A stretch of DNA of 64,000 bases, from contig NZ_CP044065.1 of assembly GCF_008693385.1 (NCBI RefSeq), forward strand, positions 3,410,001 to 3,474,000. Reading direction: 5' to 3'. A program made the translations under genes and the position numbers. This document shows, in pieces, positions 31,051-39,141 of the stretch. This DNA comes from Cupriavidus pauculus (GTDB taxonomy: Bacteria > Pseudomonadota > Gammaproteobacteria > Burkholderiales > Burkholderiaceae). Numbering within the stretch: the stretch's first letter is position 1; each line of letters starts with the position of its first letter. The notes beneath the pieces are model-generated. The model was not told the origin of the DNA and ran no database searches. It worked only from the letters and a program-made list of their open reading frames with translations.

Positions 31051-34000
31051 TCAGGCGGCGCGCTGTCCCGTCTCCGGATGCCGGAACTGCTCGAGCAACT
31101 TCGCCCACCGCGCCCGCGCCGCCGCGAGGTTGTTCTCCTTCACATGGCCGAACCCGCGAATATCGTCCGGCAGATTCGCCAGCGCGACCGCGGTGTCGTG
31201 ATTGGCCTGCGACAGCCCGCCAGCCAGTTCCTCGACCAGCGACCGATACTCGCCGATCAGTGCGCGCTCGGTGCGGCGTTCCTCGGTACGGCCGAAGATA
31301 TCGAGCACGCCGCCACGCAGCCCCTTGAGCTTCGCAAGGATCCTGAACAGCGTCATCGTCGATGGCCCAAAGCGGCGCTTGACCAGATGTCCCTTCTCGT
31401 CGCGCCGGGCCATCAGCGGCGGCGCAAGCCAGAAGTTGAGCTGGTAGTCGCGCCCCGGCTCGCCTTCGAACTGCGCGCGCAGCTTGTCGAGGAACACGGG
31501 GTCCGTATAGAGCCGCGCCACCTCGTACTCGTCCTTGTACGCCATGAGCTTGGCCAGATTGCGCGCCACACCCTCGGTCACCGGCAGCGGCTTGCCACCC
31601 CCCACCAAAGCCGACTCCGCGGCGCGGACCCGCTGCACCACCTCGCGGTACTGCTCGGCATACGCGGCGTTCTGGTACTTCGTCAGCAGATCCACACGGC
31701 TGGCAATCAGCTTCTCCAGCAGCGCGCCCGACGACGTCGGCAGCTTCACCACGTCGCCACCCTCGGCCACGTTGCCGAGCTTGCCCGTCAGCGACAGCAC
31801 ATGCTCGGGGTCGTGCGCCATATGGCGGCCCCAGTCGAACGCGGCCTTGTTCTTCTCGACGGACACGCCGTTGAGTTCGATCGCGCGTTCGAGCGCTTCC
31901 AGCGTCAGCGGAATCCAGCCCTTCTGCCAGGCATAGCCGAGCACGAGCGGGTTCGTGTAGATGGCATCGCCGATCAGTGCCACGGCCAGCGCGCTCGCGT
32001 TGATGAAGTCGCACGACTCGCCCACCGCGTTGCGCAGATCCTGCTCGGCCGACAGGCCCGGGAATTGCCACTTCGGATTGCGGATGAACTCCGCCGTCGG
32101 GGTTTGCGCGGTATTGACCACCGCGCGCGTCCGGCCCGCCTGCGTCTTCGAGATGACCTCGTCGGTTGCCGAGACGATCGCATCGCAGCCGATCACGAGA
32201 TCGGCCTCGCCCATCGCGATCCGCGTCGCATGCAGGTCATCGGGTCGCGCGGCAATCTGCACGTGCGAGAGCACCGCGCCACCCTTCTGCGCGAGGCCTG
32301 CCATGTCCAGTACCGTCACGCCCTTGTTCTCGAGGTGCGCGGCCATGCCGAGCAACCCGCCGATCGTCACCACGCCGGTGCCCCCCACGCCCGTCACCAG
32401 CACGCCATACGCGCGGTTCAGCGTTGGCAGCACGGGCAGCGGCAGCGCGGGCAGGCTCGACATCGAGATGCCATGCGCCTCGGGCTTGCGCACCTGCGCG
32501 CCTTCCGCCGTGACAAAGCTCGGGCAGAAGCCGTTGAGACACGAGAAGTCCTTGTTGCACGACGACTGGTTGATCTGGCGCTTGGTGCCCAGCTCGGTCT
32601 CGAGCGGCTCCACCGACAGGCAGTTCGACTTCACCGAGCAATCGCCACAGCCCTCGCACACCGCGTCGTTGATAAACGCGCGCCGTGCCGGATCGGGATA
32701 CGTGCCGCGCTTGCGGCGGCGGCGCTTCTCGGTCGCGCAGGTCTGGTCGTAGATCAGGATCGTGCAGCCGGGCACCTCGCGCAGCTCGCGCTGCATGGCA
32801 TCGAGCTGCTCGCGGCCATGGACCGTCACGCCTTCCGGCAGCCGGATGGCGCTGTTGTACTTCTCGGGCTGGTCCGTGACGATGACGATGCGCTTCGCGC
32901 CCTCGGCATGCACCTGGAACGCGATGTCCTGCACCGACAGCTGGCCATCGACGGGCTGGCCGCCGGTCATGGCCACCGCGTCGTTGTAGAGGATCTTGTA
33001 TGTGATGTTCACACCCGCGGCAATCGACGCGCGAATCGCGAGCAGTCCCGAATGGAAGTACGTGCCGTCGCCGAGGTTGGCAAACACATGCTTGTCGCCC
33101 GCGAACGGCGCCTGCCCGATCCACGCCACGCCCTCGCCGCCCATCTGGCTGAACGTGCTCGTATTGCGGTCCATCCAGACCGTCATGTAGTGGCAGCCGA
33201 TGCCGGCCAGCGCGCGCGACCCCTCGGGTACGTTCGTGGACGTGTTGTGCGGGCAGCCCGAGCAGAACCAGGGCTTGCGCTCGGCCGTCACGCGCGGCGT
33301 GGCGAGCGCGCGCTCCTTGGCTTCGATGATTGCCAGCCGCGAGGCGATGCGCGCGCGCACGTCGGCGGGCAGCTCGAACTTCTCGAGCCGCGTCGCAATC
33401 GCCTTCGCGATGATCGCCGGCGACAGCTCGTAGTGGGCCGGCAGCAGCCAGTTGTTCTGCGGAATCGACCATTCGCCGCCCGCATTGTCCTTCTCGTCGA
33501 ACTTGCCGTAGACCTTGGGCCGCACGTCGTCGCGCCAGTTGTACAGCTCTTCCTTGAGCGCGTACTCCATGATCTGGCGCTTTTCCTCGACCACGAGGAT
33601 TTCCTGCAGCCCTTCGGCGAACGCGCGCGCGCCGTGCGCTTCCAGCGGCCAGACGCAGCCGACCTTGTACAGGCGGATGCCAAGCTGCGAGCAGGTCTCG
33701 TTATCGAGCCCGAGGTCGCACAGGGCCTGGCGCGTATCGAGGTATGCCTTGCCACCGGTCATGATGCCGAAGCGCGCGTGCGGCGAATCGATCTCGATAC
33801 GGTCGATCTTGTTGGCACGCACGTACGAGAGCGCCGCGTACCACTTGTAGTCGAGCAGCCGCGCTTCCTGCTCCAGCGGCGGATCGGGCCAGCGGATATT
33901 GAGCCCGCCCGGCGGCAGGATGAAATCCTCGGGCAGCACGATGCGCACGCGGTGCGGATCCAGCTCCACCGACGCCGACGACTCCACCACGTCGGTCACG

Positions 34001-34644
34001 CATTTCATCGCGACCCATAGTCCGGAGTAGCGGCTCATTGCCCAGCCGTGCAGGCCGTAGTCCAGGTATTCCTGCACGTTGGACGGAAACAGCACGGGCA
34101 GCCCGCAGGCCTTGAAGATATGCTCGGACTGGTGCGCGAGCGTGGAGGATTTGGCCGAGTGATCGTCGCCGGCAAGGACCAGCACACCGCCATGGCGCGA
34201 GGAGCCCGCCGAGTTCGCATGCTTGAACACGTCGCCGGTCCGATCGACGCCCGGTCCCTTGCCGTACCACATGCCGAACACGCCATCGAACTTCGCGTCC
34301 GGGTACATGTTGACCTGTTGCGAGCCCCAGACCGCCGTGGCGGCAAGGTCCTCGTTGAGTCCAGGCTGGAAGACCACCTCGTGCGCGGCCAGATGCTTCT
34401 TGGCTTTCCAGAGCGACTGGTCGAGCGCGCCGAGCGGGGAGCCGCGGTAGCCGGAGATAAAGCCCGCGGTATTCAACCCGGCGGCGCGATCGCGTTCGCG
34501 CTGGAGCATGGGCAGGCGTACCAGGGCCTGCGTGCCGCTGATGTAGATACGGCCGCGTTCCAGCGTGTACTTGTCGTCCAGGGAAACATTGTCGAGCGCG
34601 CGACGGATGGCGTCGCTGACCGGGGCGGTCAGGGGTGCGTTCAT
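31051..34644 (-). CDS. indolepyruvate ferredoxin oxidoreductase, fused subunits
   Basis: A 1197-residue cytoplasmic enzyme started at 34644, where an AGAGGAG ribosome site precedes the ATG. The N-terminal half is the alpha-like pyrimidine and TPP region (GFISGYRGSPLGALDQSLWK, KGPGVDRTGDVFKHANSAG). A TPP-binding stretch ANLGDGTYFHSGLLAIRAS occurs near residue 530. A cysteine cluster for an iron-sulfur centre (DAVCEGCGDCSVKSNCLS, then SSCNKDFSCLNGFCPS) lies near 650-710. The gamma-like domain follows (GVGGTGVVTIGGLLGMAAHL). It decarboxylates indolepyruvate and other aryl or branched 2-oxo acids to acyl-CoA, linking amino-acid breakdown to ferredoxin. This could feed phenylacetyl-CoA to the paa pathway at 57-61 kb, which is inference. 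Confidence 0.92.
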   Translation of the reverse strand: MNAPLTAPVSDAIRRALDNVSLDDKYTLERGRIYISGTQALVRLPMLQRERDRAAGLNTAGFISGYRGSPLGALDQSLWKAKKHLAAHEVVFQPGLNEDLAATAVWGSQQVNMYPDAKFDGVFGMWYGKGPGVDRTGDVFKHANSAGSSRHGGVLVLAGDDHSAKSSTLAHQSEHIFKACGLPVLFPSNVQEYLDYGLHGWAMSRYSGLWVAMKCVTDVVESSASVELDPHRVRIVLPEDFILPPGGLNIRWPDPPLEQEARLLDYKWYAALSYVRANKIDRIEIDSPHARFGIMTGGKAYLDTRQALCDLGLDNETCSQLGIRLYKVGCVWPLEAHGARAFAEGLQEILVVEEKRQIMEYALKEELYNWRDDVRPKVYGKFDEKDNAGGEWSIPQNNWLLPAHYELSPAIIAKAIATRLEKFELPADVRARIASRLAIIEAKERALATPRVTAERKPWFCSGCPHNTSTNVPEGSRALAGIGCHYMTVWMDRNTSTFSQMGGEGVAWIGQAPFAGDKHVFANLGDGTYFHSGLLAIRASIAAGVNITYKILYNDAVAMTGGQPVDGQLSVQDIAFQVHAEGAKRIVIVTDQPEKYNSAIRLPEGVTVHGREQLDAMQRELREVPGCTILIYDQTCATEKRRRRKRGTYPDPARRAFINDAVCEGCGDCSVKSNCLSVEPLETELGTKRQINQSSCNKDFSCLNGFCPSFVTAEGAQVRKPEAHGISMSSLPALPLPVLPTLNRAYGVLVTGVGGTGVVTIGGLLGMAAHLENKGVTVLDMAGLAQKGGAVLSHVQIAARPDDLHATRIAMGEADLVIGCDAIVSATDEVISKTQAGRTRAVVNTAQTPTAEFIRNPKWQFPGLSAEQDLRNAVGESCDFINASALAVALIGDAIYTNPLVLGYAWQKGWIPLTLEALERAIELNGVSVEKNKAAFDWGRHMAHDPEHVLSLTGKLGNVAEGGDVVKLPTSSGALLEKLIASRVDLLTKYQNAAYAEQYREVVQRVRAAESALVGGGKPLPVTEGVARNLAKLMAYKDEYEVARLYTDPVFLDKLRAQFEGEPGRDYQLNFWLAPPLMARRDEKGHLVKRRFGPSTMTLFRILAKLKGLRGGVLDIFGRTEERRTERALIGEYRSLVEELAGGLSQANHDTAVALANLPDDIRGFGHVKENNLAAARARWAKLLEQFRHPETGQRAA

Positions 34645-34961
34645 GAAGGCTCCTCTATGGGGCATGCTGTCGGGATCGCCGACACATCATTTATGGGGCA
34701 GGCAGGCATTGCCTCTTGTGAAGGCGCCGCGTGACTGTGTCTCTGCGCGGATGGTAGCACTGCCGCCGCGCCGGCGGTACCTTGCCATGCAGCATAAAAC
34801 GGGCCAGATCCCCCATGGTTTCCCCTAAGGACAGGTCTATCGCGTGTACACTGCGTTGCATCCAAGACCGCACCACCGGGTGTCTTTCCCGAGCCAAAGA
34901 TGCGCATGCGCCGCATCGCACAGACCGCCAGATTCGCCCGGCCGCTTATTCCGCAAACGAC
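34645..34961. other. 317-bp divergent intergenic region
   Basis: Non-coding between the start codons of the indolepyruvate oxidoreductase and the NYN protein. It must hold both promoters. I see no inverted repeat long enough to name as an operator. Confidence 0.5.
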
Positions 34962-36326
34962 ATGACCATTGTTCCCCGCCAGGGCACCGCGACCCTGGCC
35001 GTGCTGATCGACGCCGACAACGCGACGCCCGCCATCGTGGAAGGCCTGCTGGCCGAAGTCGCCAAGTACGGCGTCGCCGCCGTCAAGCGCATCTACGGCG
35101 ACTGGACCAAGCCCAACCTTGCCGGATGGAAGGAAAAGCTGCTGTCGCACTCGATCCAGCCGATCCAGCAGTTCCGTTACACGGTCGGCAAGAATGCCAC
35201 CGACAGCGCGATGATCATCGACGCGATGGACCTGCTGTACACGGGCCGCTTCCAGGGCTTCTGCATCGTGTCGTCCGACAGCGACTTCACGCGCCTGGCC
35301 TCCCGTATCCGCGAGCAGGGCCTGACGGTCTATGGGTTCGGCGAGCGCAAGACGCCCAAGCCTTTCGTCACGGCCTGCGACAAGTTCATCTACTCGGACG
35401 TGCTGCGCGCCGAAGTGGATGTGGAAGGTGTGGAGGGTGTCGAGGGGGTGGACGGCGCCGAGGGCGCGGTGGCACCGGCCCGCCGCCGCAACACGGGCGA
35501 ACTGCGCCAGGACTCGCGCCTCGTGCGCCTGCTGCAGAGCGCCTCGAAGGCGGTGTCCGACGAGGACGGCTGGTCGACGCTGGGCGGCATGGGCAACCAC
35601 ATCGCCAAGCAGGCGCCCGAATTCGATTCGCGCAACTATGGCTACGGCAAGCTCTCGGAACTCGTGGCGGCCACGGGCCTGTTCGAGGTGGAGACGCGCA
35701 ACGGCGGCAACAACAAGACGATCTGGGTACGCCTGAAGAAGCGCAACAAGGGTGGCGGACAGGACGTGAAACCGCCGCAGCGCCCCGTACCCGCGCCTGC
35801 GTCGGACGCCGCCTTCGGCGTCGATCTGGACGAGGTGGACCACGCGCCGGCCGTACCCGCCGCGGCGCCTGACTTCGACGACGAACCCGAATCGGATCTC
35901 GACCTCGACCTTACGCCCGAACCGGCACCGGTCACCCTGACCCCGGAAGTGGAAGAGAACGCGGGCTCGGCATCGACGCTGATTCCGGAAACCGTGGACG
36001 AGGGGGAAGACGAGGCACCCCGGCAGTCCCGCTCGCGCGGCAAGCGCACGCGGCGTCCCGAGGTGACCCTCGGCGACAAGCCCTGGCCGATCGACGCATC
36101 GGTGTTCGCGGCGCCGGGCAATACGGTGGTATCGGCCAGACCGGAAACCGCGCCGGTGGCCGAGCCCGAATCCGAGCCCGAATCCGAGCCGGCCGTCGCT
36201 CCAGCTATCGACACACCGGAAGCGGACGAGGCGGCCCCGGCCCCCGCGAGGAAGGCCCCCGCCAAGCGCGCACCGCGAAAGCGCGCCCCAAAGAAGGCGG
36301 AGGGCTCAAAGAAGGCGGAGGGCTAA
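34962..36326 (+). CDS. NYN-domain ribonuclease-like protein with OST-HTH/LOTUS domain
   Basis: A 454-residue protein. The N-terminal NYN (PIN-like) domain, residues about 12-150, has the acidic metal-site residues in AVLIDADNATPAIVEG, NATDSAMIIDAMDLLYTG and CIVSSDSDFTRLASRIRE. A LOTUS/OST-HTH domain near 185-260 follows (VRLLQSASKAVSDEDGW, NYGYGKLSELVAATGLFEV). The rest is an acidic, Pro/Glu-rich disordered tail with repeats (SEPESEPESEPA) and a Lys-rich end with a duplicated KKAEGS unit. NYN-LOTUS proteins are thought to cut or bind RNA, but bacterial targets are unknown. Convergent with gspF, 3 bp apart. The start was taken at the first Met after the intergenic leader. Confidence 0.85.
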   Translation: MTIVPRQGTATLAVLIDADNATPAIVEGLLAEVAKYGVAAVKRIYGDWTKPNLAGWKEKLLSHSIQPIQQFRYTVGKNATDSAMIIDAMDLLYTGRFQGFCIVSSDSDFTRLASRIREQGLTVYGFGERKTPKPFVTACDKFIYSDVLRAEVDVEGVEGVEGVDGAEGAVAPARRRNTGELRQDSRLVRLLQSASKAVSDEDGWSTLGGMGNHIAKQAPEFDSRNYGYGKLSELVAATGLFEVETRNGGNNKTIWVRLKKRNKGGGQDVKPPQRPVPAPASDAAFGVDLDEVDHAPAVPAAAPDFDDEPESDLDLDLTPEPAPVTLTPEVEENAGSASTLIPETVDEGEDEAPRQSRSRGKRTRRPEVTLGDKPWPIDASVFAAPGNTVVSARPETAPVAEPESEPESEPAVAPAIDTPEADEAAPAPARKAPAKRAPRKRAPKKAEGSKKAEG

Positions 36327-36329
36327 TCC

Positions 36330-37547
36330 TCAGCGCACCAGCTGGTTGATCTCGATAATCGGCATCAGCACCGCCAGCACGATCAGCAGCACCACGACGC
36401 CCATCGTCAGGATCAACAGCGGTTCGAGCAGGCTGGTCAGGAACAGTGTCCGCCGCTCGAGCTCCTGCCCCTCGCCGGTGGCGGCCCGCTCGAGCATCAC
36501 CGGCAGGTTGCCGGTCGCCTCGCCCGAGCGAATCAGATGCACGAGCACGGGCGGAAACTGGTTCTGCGCCGCCAGCGCGCGCGCCAGCGACGCGCCTTCG
36601 CGCACGCGCGTGGTCGCATCATCGACGTTGGTCTTGAGCGCCTGATTGGTCAGCGTCTCGCCGGCCGCCTGCAGGCTGCGCAGAATCGGCACGCCAGCCG
36701 ATACGAGAATCGCCAGCGTGCTCGCAAACCGCGCGGTGTTGTACCCGCGGATCAGCTTGCCCATCAGCGGTGCCGTCAACAGCCAGCGATGCCACGCGAG
36801 CCGGACATCGGGCTGCCGCAGCAGACTGCGGACGATCAGCGCGATGACCGCGATCACGCCCAGCGCCGCCCACCACCAGTTCCGCACGAAGTCCGACAGT
36901 GCCAGCATGACGATCGTCAGCGTCGGCAGCTTCTGCTTGGTGTTGGCGAACACGCTGACGACCTGCGGCACCACGTACGACAGCAGGAAGATCACGATCG
37001 CGAACGCCACCACCGTGACGATCGCCGGATAGGTGAACGCGAGCCGGATCTTCGAGGTCAGCGTGTTGCGCGTCTCGATATAGGTCGCCAGCCGCTCGAG
37101 CACGAGCCCCAGATGCCCCGAATGCTCACCGGCCGACACGAGCGCGCGGTAGATATCGGGAAAGTCCTTCGGATGCTGGGACAGCGCCACGGACAGCGAA
37201 CTGCCGCCCATGACCTCGGCGCGAATGCCGGCGAGCAGTTCGTGCACGTACTGCCGCTCGGCCTGGTCGGCGAGCGCGCCGAGCGCTTCGTCGAGCGGCA
37301 GTCCGGACACGATCAGGCTGGCCAGCTGCCGCGTGAACAGCGCCTGCTCCTGCGTGCTGAGCCGGCGCACGAACAGCGCGCCGCCGGTCCGCTTGGCCAT
37401 GCCGCTGCCCGCGAGCGGATCCACGATGATGGGCGTGAGCCCGCGCGCGCGCAGCTGGCTGCGCGCCTGCTTGGGACTGTCGGCCTCGATGACGCCGCGA
37501 TCGGCGCGTCCGGCGGCGTCCGCGGCTTCGTAACGATATGCGGGCAT
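36330..37547 (-). CDS. gspF: type II secretion inner-membrane protein GspF
   Basis: A 405-residue polytopic protein with two copies of the T2SS F domain, at about residues 70-190 and 275-395: FTRQLASLIVSGLPLDEALG in the first, FASTLAILVSAGVPILRSLQ in the second. Hydrophobic helices (TVVAFAIVIFLLSYVVPQVV and a terminal LLILTMGVVVLLIVLAVLMP) anchor it. GspF is the platform protein around which the pseudopilus is assembled by GspE. It is the last gene of the minus-strand gsp operon, 19 bp after gspE. Confidence 0.95.
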   Translation of the reverse strand: MPAYRYEAADAAGRADRGVIEADSPKQARSQLRARGLTPIIVDPLAGSGMAKRTGGALFVRRLSTQEQALFTRQLASLIVSGLPLDEALGALADQAERQYVHELLAGIRAEVMGGSSLSVALSQHPKDFPDIYRALVSAGEHSGHLGLVLERLATYIETRNTLTSKIRLAFTYPAIVTVVAFAIVIFLLSYVVPQVVSVFANTKQKLPTLTIVMLALSDFVRNWWWAALGVIAVIALIVRSLLRQPDVRLAWHRWLLTAPLMGKLIRGYNTARFASTLAILVSAGVPILRSLQAAGETLTNQALKTNVDDATTRVREGASLARALAAQNQFPPVLVHLIRSGEATGNLPVMLERAATGEGQELERRTLFLTSLLEPLLILTMGVVVLLIVLAVLMPIIEINQLVR

Positions 37548-37566
37548 GCTGCGTCAGGCTCCGGGG

Positions 37567-39132
37567 CTAATCGCGCGTGACGCGCAGCACTTCCTCGAGT
37601 GCCGTCGCGCCGCTGTCGATCCAGCGCTGCGCATCGCCACGCATCGTGTGCATGCCCTTGGCCAGCGCGGCCTGCTTGATCTCGGACTCCGGCACCTGTC
37701 GATGGATCATCGTGCGAATCTCGTCATCGACGCTCAGCAGTTCGTAGACACCCATCCGCCCCTGGTAACCCGAATTGCCGCACTTGTCGCAACCCACCGC
37801 GTGCCAGACGCGCTGCAGCGGCTTGCCCTCGGTGCGCAACACCTCGGCCTCCGCGGCGGTGACCTCGATGACCTCTTCGCGCTTGCAGTGCGGGCACAGC
37901 CGGCGTACCAGCCGCTGCGCGAGCACGCCGAGCAGCGACGACGACAGCAGGAACGGCTCGATCCCCATATCGACGAGACGCGTGACCGCCGAGGCCGAAT
38001 CGTTCGTGTGCAGCGTGGCCAGCACGAGGTGGCCCGTCAGCGATGCCTGCACCGCGATCTGCGCGGTCTCGAGATCCCGGATTTCCCCGATCATCACCAC
38101 GTCCGGATCCTGCCGCAGGATCGCGCGCAGGGCCTTGCCGAACGTCATGTCGATCCGCGGATTGACCTGCGTCTGACCGATGCCGTCGAGGTCGTACTCG
38201 ATCGGATCCTCCACGGTCATGATGTTGGTCGTGTGCGAATCCAGCCGCGACAGCGCCGCGTACAGCGTGGTCGTCTTGCCCGAACCGGTCGGCCCCGTCA
38301 CCAGCACGATGCCGTGCGGCTGGTGGATCAGGTGATCGAAATTGACGAGCGTCTCGCGCGCCATGCCGAGCTTGGCAAGGTCGAGGCGACCCGCTTCCTT
38401 GTCGAGCAGACGCAGCACCGCGCGTTCGCCGTGGCCGGTCGGCAGCGTCGAGACGCGGACGTCCACCGGACGCCCGCCCACGCGCAGCGTGATACGGCCA
38501 TCCTGCGGCAGTCGCTTCTCGGCGATGTCGAGCTGCGCCATGATCTTGATCCGCGAGATCAGCGCGCCGTGAAGGGCCTTCTTGGGCCGCACCACGTCGC
38601 GCAGCGTGCCATCCACGCGGAAGCGCACCACCGAGGACGACTCGAACGGCTCGATATGGATATCGGAGGCGCCTTCGCGCGCGGCCTGCGTGAGCAGCGC
38701 ATTGATCATGCGGATGATCGGCGCGTCGTCTTCGGATTCGAGCAGATCCTCGACCGCCGGAATGTCCTGCATCAGCCGGGACAGATCGACTTCGCCCTCC
38801 ACCTCGCCAACCACCTGCGCGGCGCTGCCGTCCTGGCGGTTATAGGCATCGGACATCGCGCGTTCGAGCGCTTCCGGCTCCAGCACGCGCAGGCGCAGCG
38901 CGCCATGGACGCGGGTCACTTCGGCCAGCGCGGACGGGGCCGTGGCGCGGCTGACCCAGACCTCGAGGCCATCGGGACGCTGGTGCGCGATCAGCAGCCC
39001 GGCTTCGCGGGCAAAGCTGTACGGCACGAGCCGCGCGGCAACGGCCGAGGGCGGCTCGAGCGCGTCCAGCGCGTCGGGCGTGCCGGGCGCGAGGTCGGTC
39101 TCGTCAGGCTGGGTGGATACGTCGGTGGCCAT
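37567..39132 (-). CDS. gspE: type II secretion ATPase GspE
   Basis: A 521-residue cytoplasmic AAA-type secretion ATPase. The Walker A motif is VTGPTGSGKTTTLYAALSRL near residue 283, the aspartate box and Walker B region follow (MTVEDPIEYDLDGIGQTQVN, AILRQDPDVVMIGEIRDLET), and the tetracysteine zinc motif is CPHCKREEV with CDKCGNSGYQG near 415. GspE binds GspL through its N-terminal domain and powers pseudopilin assembly. It starts 9 bp after gspD. Confidence 0.97.
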   Translation of the reverse strand: MATDVSTQPDETDLAPGTPDALDALEPPSAVAARLVPYSFAREAGLLIAHQRPDGLEVWVSRATAPSALAEVTRVHGALRLRVLEPEALERAMSDAYNRQDGSAAQVVGEVEGEVDLSRLMQDIPAVEDLLESEDDAPIIRMINALLTQAAREGASDIHIEPFESSSVVRFRVDGTLRDVVRPKKALHGALISRIKIMAQLDIAEKRLPQDGRITLRVGGRPVDVRVSTLPTGHGERAVLRLLDKEAGRLDLAKLGMARETLVNFDHLIHQPHGIVLVTGPTGSGKTTTLYAALSRLDSHTTNIMTVEDPIEYDLDGIGQTQVNPRIDMTFGKALRAILRQDPDVVMIGEIRDLETAQIAVQASLTGHLVLATLHTNDSASAVTRLVDMGIEPFLLSSSLLGVLAQRLVRRLCPHCKREEVIEVTAAEAEVLRTEGKPLQRVWHAVGCDKCGNSGYQGRMGVYELLSVDDEIRTMIHRQVPESEIKQAALAKGMHTMRGDAQRWIDSGATALEEVLRVTRD

Positions 39133-39141
39133 GACAGGACT

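Noticed and set aside
31006..34020. A 1004-codon open frame on the plus strand opposite the indolepyruvate oxidoreductase
   Set aside because: Composition is dominated by Arg, His and Ala with no domain; it is the antisense shadow of a well-supported gene in GC-rich DNA.
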